NCBI GenBank assembly: GCA_013398275.1
Contig: VZSE01011544.1
Span: forward strand, 124,001 to 188,000
Source: Promerops cafer
Taxonomy: Eukaryota > Chordata > Aves > Passeriformes > Nectariniidae
Length of the DNA: 64,000 bases
Direction of reading: 5' to 3'
Under the pieces are notes generated by a model. That model had not been told where the DNA came from. It was given only the letters and a program-made list of their open reading frames with translations, and did no database searches. The number at the start of each line of letters is the position of its first letter. The stretch's first letter is position 1. Made by a program: the position numbers and the translations under genes. Positions 22,403 through 33,903 of this stretch are shown here, in pieces.

Positions 22403-25400
22403 CCCAGTTGATAAGTGGCATCTTCAGAGAGCAAGACAAGGAATGGCAGCAGCAGCAAGGAGTAATTTAAAAAAAAAAAGCTCTCAGAAGTGAGCTGCTA
22501 TTTACAGGGCTCAGTGCAGTGGTTAATAGTCATTCATGAAATCACACAATAAAATCCAAGTGCACTGTCAGCTCTGTCACAGTGACATTGAGCTGTACAG
22601 GTAATGTACAGCAGCTTCACGTTACACCCCGTGACTTCATATTTTAGCTAAAATTAGGCTTTGTTTTCTCCTTTTAAACAGGAGATAAAATGCAGGCTGG
22701 AGCAGAGGAGAGAGAGGAGCAGGATTTCTTGAGCTGGAGAAATGAAATTAAGACTCTTTAACTATTCTGTTGCTCCAGCAGAAGCTTCTAGCTCAGTTTT
22801 GTGCTGGTCTAAGCCATGTCTCTGTCAGTTTTTTCAGTAAACTCCACCAAAACTACCTCAGACCTGGGGTTCAGATGTGTTCTCCCACTGTAGGAACAGC
22901 TCAGGGGTTTGTGGCTCCTGTTTCTGTGGGATTGTACAAGTGCCACCCACGAGCTGAAGGTCTTCAGTGTCTCCCCATGAATCCATTGTCATCCCTTGGC
23001 CCTGACCCCTGAAACGTTCATTTAATAAATGGGGTGCTGGCACAGGCAGCTGAGGAGCTGCTGGTGAAAGAGCTGAGTAAGTGCTGAGGATGCTGAGAGC
23101 AGTGGCTGAGGAGAAAATGGCTCTGTCAGGCTTTGCTGGGCTCACTTGTCCCAGGTTTTGGGCAAACAGCACTGTCAGGGAGTTGGAATCATGGACAGTC
23201 TTGGCTTGGAAGGGATCCACACAGATCATCAAAGTGCAGCTCCACACTTGAACCAAAAATGAACTGACTGGGCTCTGCAGGAATCTTGATCCCAAACCCT
23301 CCTCACTTCATGGGTGGATGACTTCCAGTTTGTGGTGTTCCTGGAATTCTCAGTTCACTCTGATTTGTAAAGGGTATCACAGTTTGTTCTTGCCATAATG
23401 TGTTTATTTTCTCTTCCTTCCAGCAGATGTTAAGCAATTAGAGAACATGGCAGAGCAACATATTTATACAAATGAAAGGAAGTGAGGAATAAATGCTCGG
23501 AATATTGTGCTTCCTAATAAGATTAATTCAGGAGTGCACAAATGGGGAATGAGAGCCCCAGCAGCACGTGGGCATTTGTCAGGGCCTGGTAATGTGCAAG
23601 GTACCTCATTAACAGGGGGGAATAATTACAGCCACACCCCGTGGCTCCAATTTCGAGTCCATTGGAGAAGAATGAATGGATGCCAAATTGTACAGAATGT
23701 TTAGAACCAGGTGGTAAGAGGAGTGGATCTGCTTCCAGGCTCTTTTAGGGAACTCTTAGCAGGTGTGGATCCTGTACTGAACAGGATGATGGGATGAGCC
23801 CTCCTGCTCAGGGTGTGATATGCTCTGCCAGGGAAAAAATGGGGAAAATGGCAGGAAATCTCCCTATCCCTGAGCTCTGCCAGCGTCTGAAGATGTGCAG
23901 AGAACTGCAATGGCCAGGATTAAAAGTACTCCTTGCCCTCTTCTTTGGAATCCCTGTCAGATCCTTCAGAACCACTGGCAGCCAGCTTGGAGCAGTTTCT
24001 CCTGGATTCAAGAAGCTGCTCTCAAAATCTTGTGTTGTGAGCCAGGAGGTTGGAATTGGAGCTGGGAGTGAGCTTTTAACTAATGTTCATCTGCTTCAGT
24101 ATGAACAAATGAACTGGAGAAAATAAGAGTTTGCTCTGAAAGCACCAAATTCTGCGTGAAAATGGGGTTTGAATTGGAACTCCAGGAGCGATGGTAGGTG
24201 GGCAAACCGCTGAACTCTTAATCCCCTGCTGATTTGTCTGTAAGAGAATATAATCTTGTTTAAATTAAAAAAAAAAACCAAACCAACAAACAAAACAACC
24301 ATGACACCCAAACCAACCATAGCAAGGCAGTGTTGGCCAATTAATTGGAATTTTTGGTAAGTGTTTTTGTGGGAGAATGTCTGGTTTAGGGAGTGTTCCA
24401 TGAACAGGAGCTGTGAGGAAAACGCACAAATAAGGCAGGAGTTGGGTTTAAGTTGGATTTAAGGATCCCTGTGCAGGGCCAGGATTTGCTGGCAGTGAAC
24501 ATTTGGAAGGGGATGCCTGGGTCTCCTTTTTGCTCAGCCATGCCGTGTGCCCAGGAATCACTAAATGTGCACTAGAGCATCCAGGGAGTCTTTGCCCAGG
24601 GCGGGCTCAGCTCCACCTCTGCCAGCCGTGTGCCAGCTGTGCAGATGTTCCTGGGTCTGCCTTGGGGTGGGGAATGGAGTGAGTGACCTTTGGAGCTTCC
24701 TTCCCTCCCTCCCTGCGCTCGGAGTGGGCCTGAGTGCTCCACACATCCTGCCAGGAGCACCAGGAGAGCGCAGCGGGAAGGGTTGGGGTGGATTTGGATG
24801 CTTCCTGCTCTTCATCCCTCAGCTGGATGCTTGCCTCACCCCAGGAGATGCTGCCTGCCCTGGGGTGAGTGCGTGTTCAATAAGACATCTCTGCCCAGCT
24901 CTGCTTCTGCAGCAACATCTATGAAAGATGAGCAGAGGCAAGTTTCAGAAGAGGAGATAAAATTCCCAAACCTTGGATGTGTTCTGAGTGTGCTGCTCCT
25001 GCTCCTGTCAGATGGATTTCCCTGTTCAGCAGCACTGACACCCCCCTGCATCTGCAGCTGGGTTGATAAATCCAGGCTCCATGGAATCTGCTCCCTGCAC
25101 GAGATCCTGGTAGTACAAGGTGCTTATCCATGTCTGTCCCTACACGCTGCTGCTGGGAGGGCAGTATTTAAAGCACAGCTGAGAGGCTGCAGGAGTTTAA
25201 GATGCAGGAACTGGCTCCTGGCTCATCAACATAAATGAGCCATCTCCAACATGTGAGCCTGGCTGCTCGGAGCAGTTGGAAGTGTCAATCCTGAAGGGTC
25301 TGGGCTCACAATTTCAAGTTTGCTTGCTGTGCCAGACACAGCACATCTTAAATCACAGCACATCGGCCCCTGGTAGCGTTCCTGGGAGTCTGGTTCCCAG

Positions 25401-25623
25401 AGGAAAGGAATCCAGTTCATCAGCACTGTTTGGGTGGTTGCTCTGAAAGGCTTCCATGCAGATGATGTGACTCAGTTTGCAGGCAGCGGGAGCTGGGATG
25501 GGTGTGCTTCTGAATCACAGAAAAGGCTGGGAGCTGGAGAGGAAGGAGGAGGGTGGTTGAATAATAAAAAATGGGAAAGTGTTGGGTTTGGGTGGGCTTG
25601 GGGCAGTAGGGAGGGATAATTTG
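22403..25623. other. Intergenic DNA with one CR1 scrap and an AT-rich island
   Basis: No coding exon recognised. 23405-23690 is a repeat-free AT-rich stretch with E-box- and homeobox-type motifs. An A/C-rich low-complexity patch lies at 24265-24330. 24.6-25.2 kb is GC-richer with chance frames (up to 182 codons). Confidence 0.5.
23183..23250 (-). mobile_element. CR1 LINE 3' scrap, diverged
   Basis: Antisense CR1-like end: TTGGAATCATGGACAGTCTT, GGCTTGGAAGGGATCCAC and AGATCATCAAAGTGCAGCTC. Shorter and more diverged than the others. Confidence 0.55.
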
Positions 25624-25849
25624 TAGAATCAGGGAACGGTTTGAGTTGGAAGGGACATAAAGATCATCCAGTGCCACCCCTTGCCATGGGCAGGGACACC
25701 TTCCGCTGTCCCAGGTTGCTCCAAGCCCTGCTCAAGCTGCCCTTGGACACTTCCAGGGATCCAGGGGCAGCCACAGCTGCTCTGGGCACCCTGTGCCAGG
25801 GCCTGCCCACCCTGACAGGGAAGAATTCCTTCCTCTGTCTCATCCAAAC
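25624..25849 (-). mobile_element. CR1 LINE 3' fragment
   Basis: Antisense CR1: TAGAATCAGGGAACGGTTTG, AAGATCATCCAGTGCCACCC, GGGCAGGGACACCTTCCGCT, ACTTCCAGGGATCCAGGGGC and GGGAAGAATTCCTTCCT. Confidence 0.92.
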
Positions 25850-26903
25850 GCTCTGTCTGAGAAATCAACTGTGCAGGAAATCCCAGAAACTTCCCTGGCA
25901 TTCCAATACCTGACCTGTTCCTTGTTTCCTTGTGTCCTGCTCTTTCTCCTTGCACATATTGACCGTTGGCTCTGGAGTGCTCCAGAAAATAACCAGCTGT
26001 TCCCTTAAGTGGATTTGGTCAATCCCTCAAGCTGACAGATGATTTTTATTATGTACTATTACTTAATGAACTCTTTTGTGGCAAATGTAATTCAATACAG
26101 ATCCTGATTCCCAGTTTGTCATCAGTCCTTTTACAAAGGAAGAAAAATGGGGAAGGACTTGATGATTCCTTTATCTTGTTATGTTAATTGTGTTAGGAAT
26201 ATTGGAGGAAAACAGGCAGTGCATTGAGCAAGAGAAAAGTCCAAGCTTCTACTCCACTTAAAGAAAATGGGTATTTACTGGGGCAGAACGGACCTGGCTT
26301 GAGCCAAAGGAAATTCTGATCCAAGTTTTGGGTAGGAAAACCGTAAGTAAATAATTATTTTGCTCTGTGAAATTATTTTTCAAAGGAACCCTGTAGCAGC
26401 CAGAATGGAAGGAATGGATCCTGCAAGAGAATCTGGGGGAAAATTCAGCGATGAGTTAGGAAAGGAATCAGGATTTGCCCAGGGAGCTTCATGTGACATC
26501 CTGTAGTGATGGAATGCACTGGAAGGGAGTTTGGGAATTGGTCAAAGTAGAGGGAAAGTTTTATGACTTTTGTGCCCTCTAGATCCTGGTTTGTGTCCCT
26601 GAGAATTTATTTTCCTGTGGTTTGTGGTCTTAAACTGGATGGATGAAGCCTTTGAGTTCTGACTTCCCAGAGTTCAGCTTTTTATTTGTAAAATGGGGGA
26701 GAGTCCTCATTCCTGTCTCTTACAGAGGTTTGGGAGAAATATGTTGGGAAAGGCTGGAACTGGATTTCCAGGTATGAGTAAAAAGCTCCTGAGAAGTGGA
26801 ATACTGCTGTAGGTCCATGTGGGAGCCCAGCCATGAGGTGGATAATGGGAAAAAAGGAAAAAAATTGCTGAGAATTTTCATTGGGTGTCTTTAATCCCAT
26901 GCT
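25850..26903. other. Intergenic DNA, AT-rich
   Basis: No gene or repeat recognised; short frames only. Confidence 0.5.
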
Positions 26904-27175
26904 GAAACAGGGCAGGAGTTCTGGGAAGAGAACTTGTCTCATCCTGCAAAACAAAGCAGGAATTCTGAGTGGAGAAGCCATGTAACCCTGTGCTGGAAAC
27001 AAGGCAGGAATTGTGGGTGGAGAATCCATGTAATCCTGCTGAAACAGGGCGGGGATTCTGGGGACAGAACCCGTGTAATCCTGCCAAAACAAGGCAGGAA
27101 TTCTGCGTGGAGAAGCCGTGTAATCCTGGTGAAATAAGGCAGGAATTCTGGTTGTTAAATCCATCTAAGCCTGCC
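26904..27175. repeat. 45-bp minisatellite, six units
   Basis: Six imperfect head-to-tail units starting near 26904, 26948, 26996, 27041, 27086 and 27131 (44, 48, then four of 45 bp). The consensus has AACAAGGCAGGAATTCTG, then GTGGAGAA, CC-TGTAATCCTG. Because the usual period is a multiple of three, frames stay open on both strands and give 15-residue repeats (around NPCNPAET on +, RIPALFQQDY on -). There is no start, splice or domain context for coding, so I call it a minisatellite. The last unit decays into unique sequence. Confidence 0.85.
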
Positions 27176-27366
27176 TTGGTGTGCCAGTGTTCCTGACTGA
27201 GGCAGAGCTGTGGTTTGGATTCCTTGTGCCTTAATGATGTTCCAGCCTCCTTCCTTACGGGCCTGGAGGGAGCCTGGCTGATCCTCAGCTCCCTGATTTC
27301 CAGCTGAACATATCCCAGGGATAGATCCAGTGCAGGCTGCTTGTCCCTAAGAAATTAAATGGTGAT

Positions 27367-27500
27367 GAAATCATGGAATGCTTTGGGTTGGAAAGGACCT
27401 TGAAGCCCATCCAGTGCCACCCCTGCCATGGGCAGGGACACCTTCCACTATCCCAGGTTGCTCCAAGCCCCGTCCAGCCTGGCCGGGGACACTGCCAGGG
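27367..27500 (-). mobile_element. CR1 LINE 3' fragment
   Basis: Antisense CR1: AAATCATGGAATGCTTTGGG, GGAAAGGACCTTGAAGCCCA, CCATGGGCAGGGACACCTTC and CTCCAAGCCCCGTCCAGCCT; it stops after the GCCAGGG block. Confidence 0.9.
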
Positions 27501-28162
27501 AGGGGATGTGACAGGTGGACTCTTTATGGGTGTCCCCTCCTCTTGTCTTCCCACATTTGAGGTGCACTGGGGCTCTGAGTTCGTTGTTGCTGGTGCTGCT
27601 GGGAGCTTGGGAGCGATGGATGGGCTTTGGGATTTCTCCCAGCTGCCTTGGTGTTCCTTCCACAGCCTCTCAGTTTGGTTGATGTCACCCCCCTGTCCCC
27701 TTCCCCACAAGGCGAGGAGAGTGAGGAATGTTGTGGAAACACTGGAGGTTCCTAATTGCTTGTCTAATTTATCTGAGTTGAAATTTTGGCTCGCAGCCAT
27801 GTGTGAAGGAAAAAAAGGGCCAGTGGGCACAACTTGCCAAGGCATGAATTCCTCCTTATAAATTGTCCTAGAGCACCTCAGCCATCTGGGTAACCCAAAA
27901 TAGATGTTGATGCAGAGGAACAGTGAGGGCTAAAGTAGTTCTAATGTGCAGAATGTCACCTGGAGGATCGCTGTGAGATTGTTTATCAAGCCCACAAGAG
28001 TAAACACTCTGAATTTTATACTGGTGCCAGCTCGGGCTACACCACCACGTTGTTCTATTTACATAAATGGGATTAAAAGGGAAGGAAGAGCTGAATTTTT
28101 TAAACACGGGAGGAGAGAACAAATCTGGCGTTGGTGTATCAGGGACTAAATCTAAAGCTCAG
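27501..28162. other. Intergenic DNA, nothing recognised
   Basis: Contains part of overlapping chance frames of up to 186 codons that run out of the preceding CR1 copy. No domain seen. Confidence 0.5.
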
Positions 28163-28274
28163 TGAATCAGAGTGGTTTGGGTTGGGAGGGACCTTAAAGC
28201 TCATCCCATTCCACGCCCTGCTGTGGGCAGGTCCAGCTCCCACTATCCCAGGCTGCTCCAAGCCCTGTCCCACC
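28163..28274 (-). mobile_element. CR1 LINE 3' fragment
   Basis: Antisense CR1: TGAATCAGAGTGGTTTGGGT, GGGAGGGACCTTAAAGCTCA, CACTATCCCAGGCTGCTCCA, ending near CCTGTCCCACC. Confidence 0.88.
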
Positions 28275-31200
28275 AGCTTTTGATTGAATTATGACCCACG
28301 TTGAAGCCTGTCCCCTTAGGAAGCACTTTGCCTGAGGAGGTGAAGCACATTTGGTCCTGCAGCTCCTCCAGGAATGAAGGTTCTCCACCTTTTGTAGGGC
28401 CTGTAACCACTTGCAAAACACCCAGGCTTTTCCAGCTCTGCAGAGTTAATTCCCATTTTGACCTCTACAGGTGCAATGTCCTCTTAAGCCAAGCCTAAAT
28501 GTGAATTTTAGAGTGGGCTGACTCAGCGGTGCTGGTGAAACAAACACTCAGATCTTTGTCACTGCCCTGAGTCACTGGTGCTGAGGCTGGGCGAGAGTTT
28601 GGTGGTGATTTGTTGTGACGGGGCTCCCAGAGGCTGTAAAATCTCATTTAATCAGTCTGGTACCTCTGACCCAGCCAAGTGGCTGAAACAGAGCAGCCCT
28701 AGCCTCCATGGGAGGAAGCAAAGCTGCTCTGCAGGGGTTGTTGTCAAGCTCAGAGCCTTGAGATTCCCAAGTGAAACACCCCAAGGGGATATAATTAAGC
28801 AGGATTCCACATCCAAGCTTTATGGCTTGGTCTTTACTATTAAAACTCAGGTTTTAAACTCTGGATTAACAGGAGTTTGAGGGAATAAGGCAGGATTGAG
28901 TCGTGCACCACCCAGGCATTGAGTGTTTTGTGTTAATCTCTCTCTGAACACACAAATAAAGTCCCTATCTCTGAATTCGCAGCCAAGTCTCTCTTCTATC
29001 AACCATCTTTATTGCACCAGCACTCAATTCTGAGCAGCTCGGGCATTTTTCATAAATAAAACATTTTTATTATTTGTCTCCATCTTCCCATACAAAAAAA
29101 AGAAAAGAAAAAAGCCCCCTTCTTACTCTGCCATCCTTAAAAAATTTATTTCAGATGGATTGTCATCCAGCTGTTTCTCACCCTATAAATCATAGGGGAT
29201 TATTCGAGATGGAAATGTTCACTTTGGGGAAAACATGAAGTCCTTATAGGACTCTGAGACTTTGATAAATGGCAGCTTTTCCTCACAATACCAGGACAAG
29301 AACACTGAATTCCCTTAAAATTTTGCACGGCTCTCACTGGCAGAGTAGTTGAGGTTTGTCCCTGCAGCTTCTCCAGGAATTTAACTCAGGAATTCAGTCA
29401 GGCTTCAGGGGATTACATCAAACTTCCAAATTACTTCTTTCTCTTCCTCATAATGGAGCTCTTAGGAGCCTTTATCCATTTCTGGGTGGTTTTTTTTTTA
29501 CATTTTATTTTCTGGGAAGGTGATCCAGAGGGAAGGATGGGCTTTTTCTCTCCATCCCATAAGCCATTTATCCATAACTTGTAGGACAACGATCCTCAAT
29601 TTTTTTTTTTTTTAACAAATCAGAGCACAGCTCTCAGTAAGGTGCCCCACATCTGTGAGTTGTTCTTCTCTCTCCTCACAAAATTTGGGTCTGTTTTGTT
29701 CCCTGAAAGAGTGGAAAGTTTGAATGGTTGGGAAAACTGGAAGATGGAGGGAGGGAGGGAAACTCAGCCTTGGCCACTGCTATGACTAAATGTAGTAGAA
29801 AATCTGAAGTGCTTGAATTCATTTTTTTTATCCAGTGCTGCAGGAGCTCGTGTAAAACAACACAGGGTTAAAGGTGTTAATAAACATGCAATTTCTTCAT
29901 TAATCTCTGGGATATTTGCAGTTAGGAGGACATGCTTTGCCTGTAAGCAAAGTCTGTTTCAGGTGAGTTACTTTGCTAGGCTGTAGTCGTGCAACACAGC
30001 CTCCAAAATGTGGGAATTAGCAGTGAAATCCCCCTGGAGGGCCATGAAACTCTGACCTGGAATTTCCTGAGTTGTGAGACCAAACGAGATTGTAGGAATA
30101 GAACCAAAGGCTTTGCCCAGAGCTCAGAACTCTCTGAGATGAGGATACTGCAAAGGAGAATTGGTTGTGTCTTTAACCTCCAGGATGATGAATTCAGTGC
30201 AGAACCCTGGGCAGGAGGTCTGGACATGCTCCAGAGGTTTTCTCCATCCTGAGATGCCTGTAATGGTCACCTGCTCCAAATCCCAATTCTTGTGCTTCCT
30301 TCCTCCAAACACCCATTTAAATTCCAGTTTGCTCCTGCCATGTTCAATAATTTAATGTGTTATCAATTTACTCCTCATAGCTGGAGGGAATGACTGATGC
30401 TCTGTGCACACACTATGGGCGCATCTATGGTTCATAAACAGCTAAAGTTAGGAAATTCTAAATTGTAAATGTATCTAATTATCCCTAATCATAGGCTCAC
30501 TGTAATTAGTGGGATGCTGGTTCCCCTCTATTTTTAAAGAACAGAGATATTCTCTGTAATAAAAACCTCAACAGATTTGTGCCGTGGGTATGAAAATAGA
30601 ACATTGTTAGGCTATTTCTGAGTACAGAAACAACTTTCTGCCCCATTTTCTCAAAGGGATTCCTGTCTGGTGGTTTCACAGGCTGCAGCCTTCCCCTTCT
30701 GTTCCTCCATGGCTTCATCTGGAAATTTCTCTATTTCCTCATCTGTGAAGTTATTTTTTGGAAGATGAAATATCAGTAACACTTCCACGTCCCAAGCAGG
30801 ATGGGCCAGGTTTGCAGGATGTTTTATTGGGACGTTTAGAACTGGCCACGTGTTAATTCTTGTTGATTGTGAGCTGGATTTGTCAATTTTACTTTTTCTA
30901 TTTTAGGAGCACACAGTAAATATTATCCAATTAATGCGAAGAGCATCCTTCCCTCTCTCCCCGTTATTTGTCCTGTGAAACATGATTTGGCATAATTTTT
31001 TCTGTGCTAAATTCAGCTTTTCTTTGTGAAGATCAGCTGTTTACAGTAGCTTCCCTGTAACACTTTAATTTTCAATTTTGCTCCTTTGAATGCTGCTTTT
31101 GCTTCTTCCTGTAAATATTTTGATGTGTCTGTGGTTGTTTTCCTTTAAATATTGTGGGGAAGCAAATGCAGCAGCTGCTTAGGGTGCTTCAGAATTTGAA

Positions 31201-31341
31201 GTAGTCGAGTTTCATGGGACACACTTTTCCCAAAGAAAATTGGTTGTGGTGGAAAAAAGCGAGGATGATTTGCCTGGTTAGGAGGAGGATGTACCCCGTG
31301 CCTCAGGCTTTGTTTCAACAGGTGACTCTTTGGGAAAGGTG
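28275..31341. other. Intergenic AT-rich DNA
   Basis: No gene recognised and unusually few open frames. It includes a 14-T run near 29600-29613, an A-rich patch near 29093-29112, and a repeat-free homeobox-site-rich stretch at 30400-30620. Confidence 0.55.
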
Positions 31342-31550
31342 TAGGATCTTGGAATGGTTTGGATGGGAAAGGAGCTTAAATCAGCTCATCTCATCCCACC
31401 TTTCCTTACCCCAGGGACCCCTTTCCCTATTCCAGGTAGCTCCAAGCCCTGTCCAGCCTGGCCTTGGACACTTCCAGGGATGGGGAAGCCACAGCTTCCC
31501 TGTGCCAGGGCCTCCTCACCCTCAGAGGGAAGGATTTCCTCCCAAAATCC
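31342..31550 (-). mobile_element. CR1 LINE 3' fragment
   Basis: Antisense CR1: TAGGATCTTGGAATGGTTTG, TAGCTCCAAGCCCTGTCCAG, CCTTGGACACTTCCAGGGAT and CCTCAGAGGGAAGGATTTCC. It is the last CR1 before the CSMD2 promoter region. Confidence 0.88.
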
Positions 31551-33627
31551 ACCGTGCAAAGCCGAGCAGCGCCTGGGATTCGGGGATGCTGCTGCTGTTC
31601 CTTCGGAGGAATCAGAGCGGAGTTTTGGCGAGGGGCAAGCGGGACATGGAAAAGTGGGATAATCGCTGCAGGGAATGTGTCATTGCAGCCGGCTCCGGCT
31701 GCGGGTGGCAGTGCAGAGCAGCATTTGTGTCCCGGTGGGCGCTCGCACGGCGGGCAGGAATTCTGTGTGTAGTGAGAGATGATTTCGCAAGGTGAGACGC
31801 GAAGTGACTGCTCGGGGTGAGAGACGGGCTGGGGACCCGAGCATCCCTCCCCGGGGATGTGGTGCTCGCAGAAGTTGTGGATGGCAGGGATGGTTTGTGC
31901 CGTGCTCGTCGCAGTTGTCCGTTCCGTGAATAAACGCAGTATTTTTTCTTAATTATTTTGGAGACTGTTCGACCCTAAACCTCCGGGTTTTTTTCCGATG
32001 CAGACCTACCCGGGAGGAACCCCTGGATCTGAAATAGCTGCGATCCGATTGCCCGGGAATAAAGTGGGATTGTGGCTCCTCAATGCCTTTTTTATGCCTG
32101 TGGATGTCTCCTGATGCATGCGGGGCTCTTGGCTCAGCCCCTGCCCTGCAGCAGCCCCATCACAGCTTCAGCCGGGTGCGATGTCGGGCTGGGGGACATC
32201 GCTGGGTGGGGAGGGGACACCGGCTCAAGGAGCTGTGGCTCCCTGTCCCCGGAGCTTTCCCTGGGGGAGCTGTGCCTGTGCACAATCGGGGCTGTTTGAA
32301 TTGATGCTGCAGCTTAAACACACATAAAGCAACTCTTTCATGTGCCAGCCCCGGTTGCCTTGGCTCTTGGCAGCGGCTCCCGGTGTGGGCAGTGCGAGGA
32401 TTGAAATGCAGAGGGGACGGAGGGGAGAGGGAGAGAGAAGGAGGATTGATCCCAGGGTGGAGGGACAGATCTGCGAGCCCTCGATATATAATTTGTTTTT
32501 TAGCTGTCAAATAAGCTCATTCAAGGCAACCGGAACACGGCCGAAGAAGGGGGTTTTGCAGCAAGAAACTGCAGCAAATGCAAAGCCGGGGGAGCAGGGG
32601 GATGGGTGGCCAGGGGAGCCCCCGAGGTGGCCCCGGCAAGGCCGGGGGGAGCGGCCCGGGCCCGGTTTTTAACCGGGGGCACCGGCCCGGCCTCGCGTCC
32701 CGGGGGGAGCGGGGGAAATTGGGATGGACGGGGGGAAAGGGGGATAACAGGGCTGGAGAGGAGATGTCGGGCTGGCAAACACCCACCCTGTTCCACAGGG
32801 CTGTGGGAGAGGGACAGCTCCGAGCCTGTAAAGTCGGTGCTTGGCGAGGAGGGAGGAGGAGGATGCTCGAGCTTTCCAGAGTGCCTTTTTCTTCGTTATT
32901 TATTTATTTCCTTAAGCTCTGGTGTCATGTTCGAGTTGTTTTCCTTGTCCCTGAATCTGAGCATCATTAGCAAGATAATGAAGTTCCCGAATGTGGCGTT
33001 AAGTGGCTGCATTCCCATTCCTCCCTCCCTTTTCCCCATCTTGCCTGCAGCTCCAGGGACCGGCGTACCGGGAGATGTTAAAACAAAAACAAGGGGAGGT
33101 GCTGCTGGTGCTGGTGGTGATGGGGGAGAAACGGGGCTCTGCCAGCCCTGCCAAGGGCAGGAGCTGCCTGTTGGCTCGGGGGAGGGGGCACAGCCTTTCC
33201 CACCTCCAGGATGCCCCTGGACCAGTCCCACCAGCATCAGGGCACCGCTCTGGGGCTGGGAGCCGTGCTGCGAGGATGAGCCACAGACAGGGGAAAGGGA
33301 GGGGAGGGGAGGGTCTGTCGTGATCTGTGTTCGCAACAAAATTTGCCTCATCACAAAAATTGTGTCAATAGCATCAGGTTGTTTATTGGGGGGGCTGGGA
33401 TGTGTGAGAGAGAGAGAAATGGGGGCTGGGGGGGGCTCATTCCTTATCAATAAACCTGCAATGTCAAAAATAACACGCTGCTGGAGCCCAGTCTATGGGG
33501 TGGGGGGCTGGTGCCGGGTTTGGGGGGGTAGCACGGCATCCCCCCTCCACAACACCCCCCTGGCCCGGCTTCCAGAGAGGGAACAAAGCTCCGGGAACGA
33601 TTAATCAAGTGGCTTAATAAAAAAAAG
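31550..33627. promoter_or_regulatory. GC/CpG-enriched upstream promoter region of CSMD2
   Basis: From about 31.55 kb CpG dinucleotides become noticeably more frequent than in the flanking DNA (for example around 31560-31760, 31980-32060 and 32520-32720) and continue into exon 1. The segment is free of recognisable CR1. G-runs at 33388-33435 and 33497-33528 could form quadruplexes. Another TATA-like string (GATATATAAT) sits near 32484 and could serve an alternative upstream start. This looks like a moderate CpG island serving a developmental or neuronal promoter. I did not compute observed/expected CpG. Confidence 0.5.
33497..33528 (+). promoter_or_regulatory. G-quadruplex-prone G-run cluster
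   Basis: Four runs of three or more G (33497-33500, 33502-33507, 33516-33518, 33522-33528) separated by loops of 1, 8 and 3 bases, about 100-130 bases upstream of the TATA-like box on the non-template strand. The pattern is close to the usual quadruplex rule, with one slightly long loop. Function is inferred only. Confidence 0.4.
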
Positions 33628-33634
33628 TATAAAT
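33628..33634 (+). promoter_or_regulatory. TATA-like box of the CSMD2 promoter
   Basis: TATAAAT preceded by an A-run and followed about 25-30 bases later by GC-rich DNA. It lies about 430 bases upstream of the first CSMD2 ATG, which would put a start site near 33655-33665 and give a 5' UTR of roughly 400-490 bases without an intron. Position and GC context support promoter use. The box itself could be chance in an A/T-rich patch, and broad CpG-type initiation is an alternative. Confidence 0.4.
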
Positions 33635-33715
33635 CCCTGAGGGCTGCGTGGTGCTGGTGGTGGTGCTGCTGCCGAGGAGCTGGCTCTGAGACAGCCACCG
33701 GGAGGGACGCGCCAG

Positions 33716-33774
33716 CCCTCCCCTGCTCTCCTCTCTTCTCCTCTCCTCGCCTTCCCTCTCCTCTCCTCTCCCCG
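33716..33774 (+). repeat. CT-rich (CTCTC) pyrimidine tract
   Basis: Nearly pure pyrimidine on the + strand (TCTCC/CTCTC repeats with one G at 33749). Such tracts are low-complexity repeats, frequent in vertebrate promoters, and can form triplex DNA or bind GAGA-type factors. This one lies in the inferred CSMD2 leader. Confidence 0.7.
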
Positions 33775-33824
33775 AGCTGCTGCCACACTTGGTTCATTCC
33801 AGCTGCAGAAGCTCAGAGCCTTCC

Positions 33825-33860
33825 ATGCGGTGGGATTTTTTTTTCCTCCTCCTGGGCTGA
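33825..33860 (+). other. Upstream ORF in the CSMD2 leader
   Basis: A 12-codon frame including the stop (MRWDFFFLLLG). Its ATG has C at -3 and G... context is only moderate, and it closes about 200 bases before the first CSMD2 start. It is the clear upstream ATG in the inferred leader. If the leader is transcribed as proposed it could dampen translation; it might equally be ignored by scanning ribosomes. The encoded peptide itself is dominated by Phe and Leu from a T-run and is unlikely to matter. Confidence 0.3.
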
Positions 33861-33903
33861 AAAAATTAAGGGGGGGAAAAAAAAAATCACAAGCCTGACC
33901 CGC

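Noticed and set aside
26904..27175. Reading the 45-bp array as a repeat-protein exon
   Set aside because: Both strands are open, no splice sites or start context, and the last unit decays; minisatellite is simpler.
32780..32825. Possible REST/RE1 silencer site near the CSMD2 promoter (GGACAGCTCC)
   Set aside because: Only the right half-site is good; no convincing TTCAGCACC-type left half at accepted spacing.
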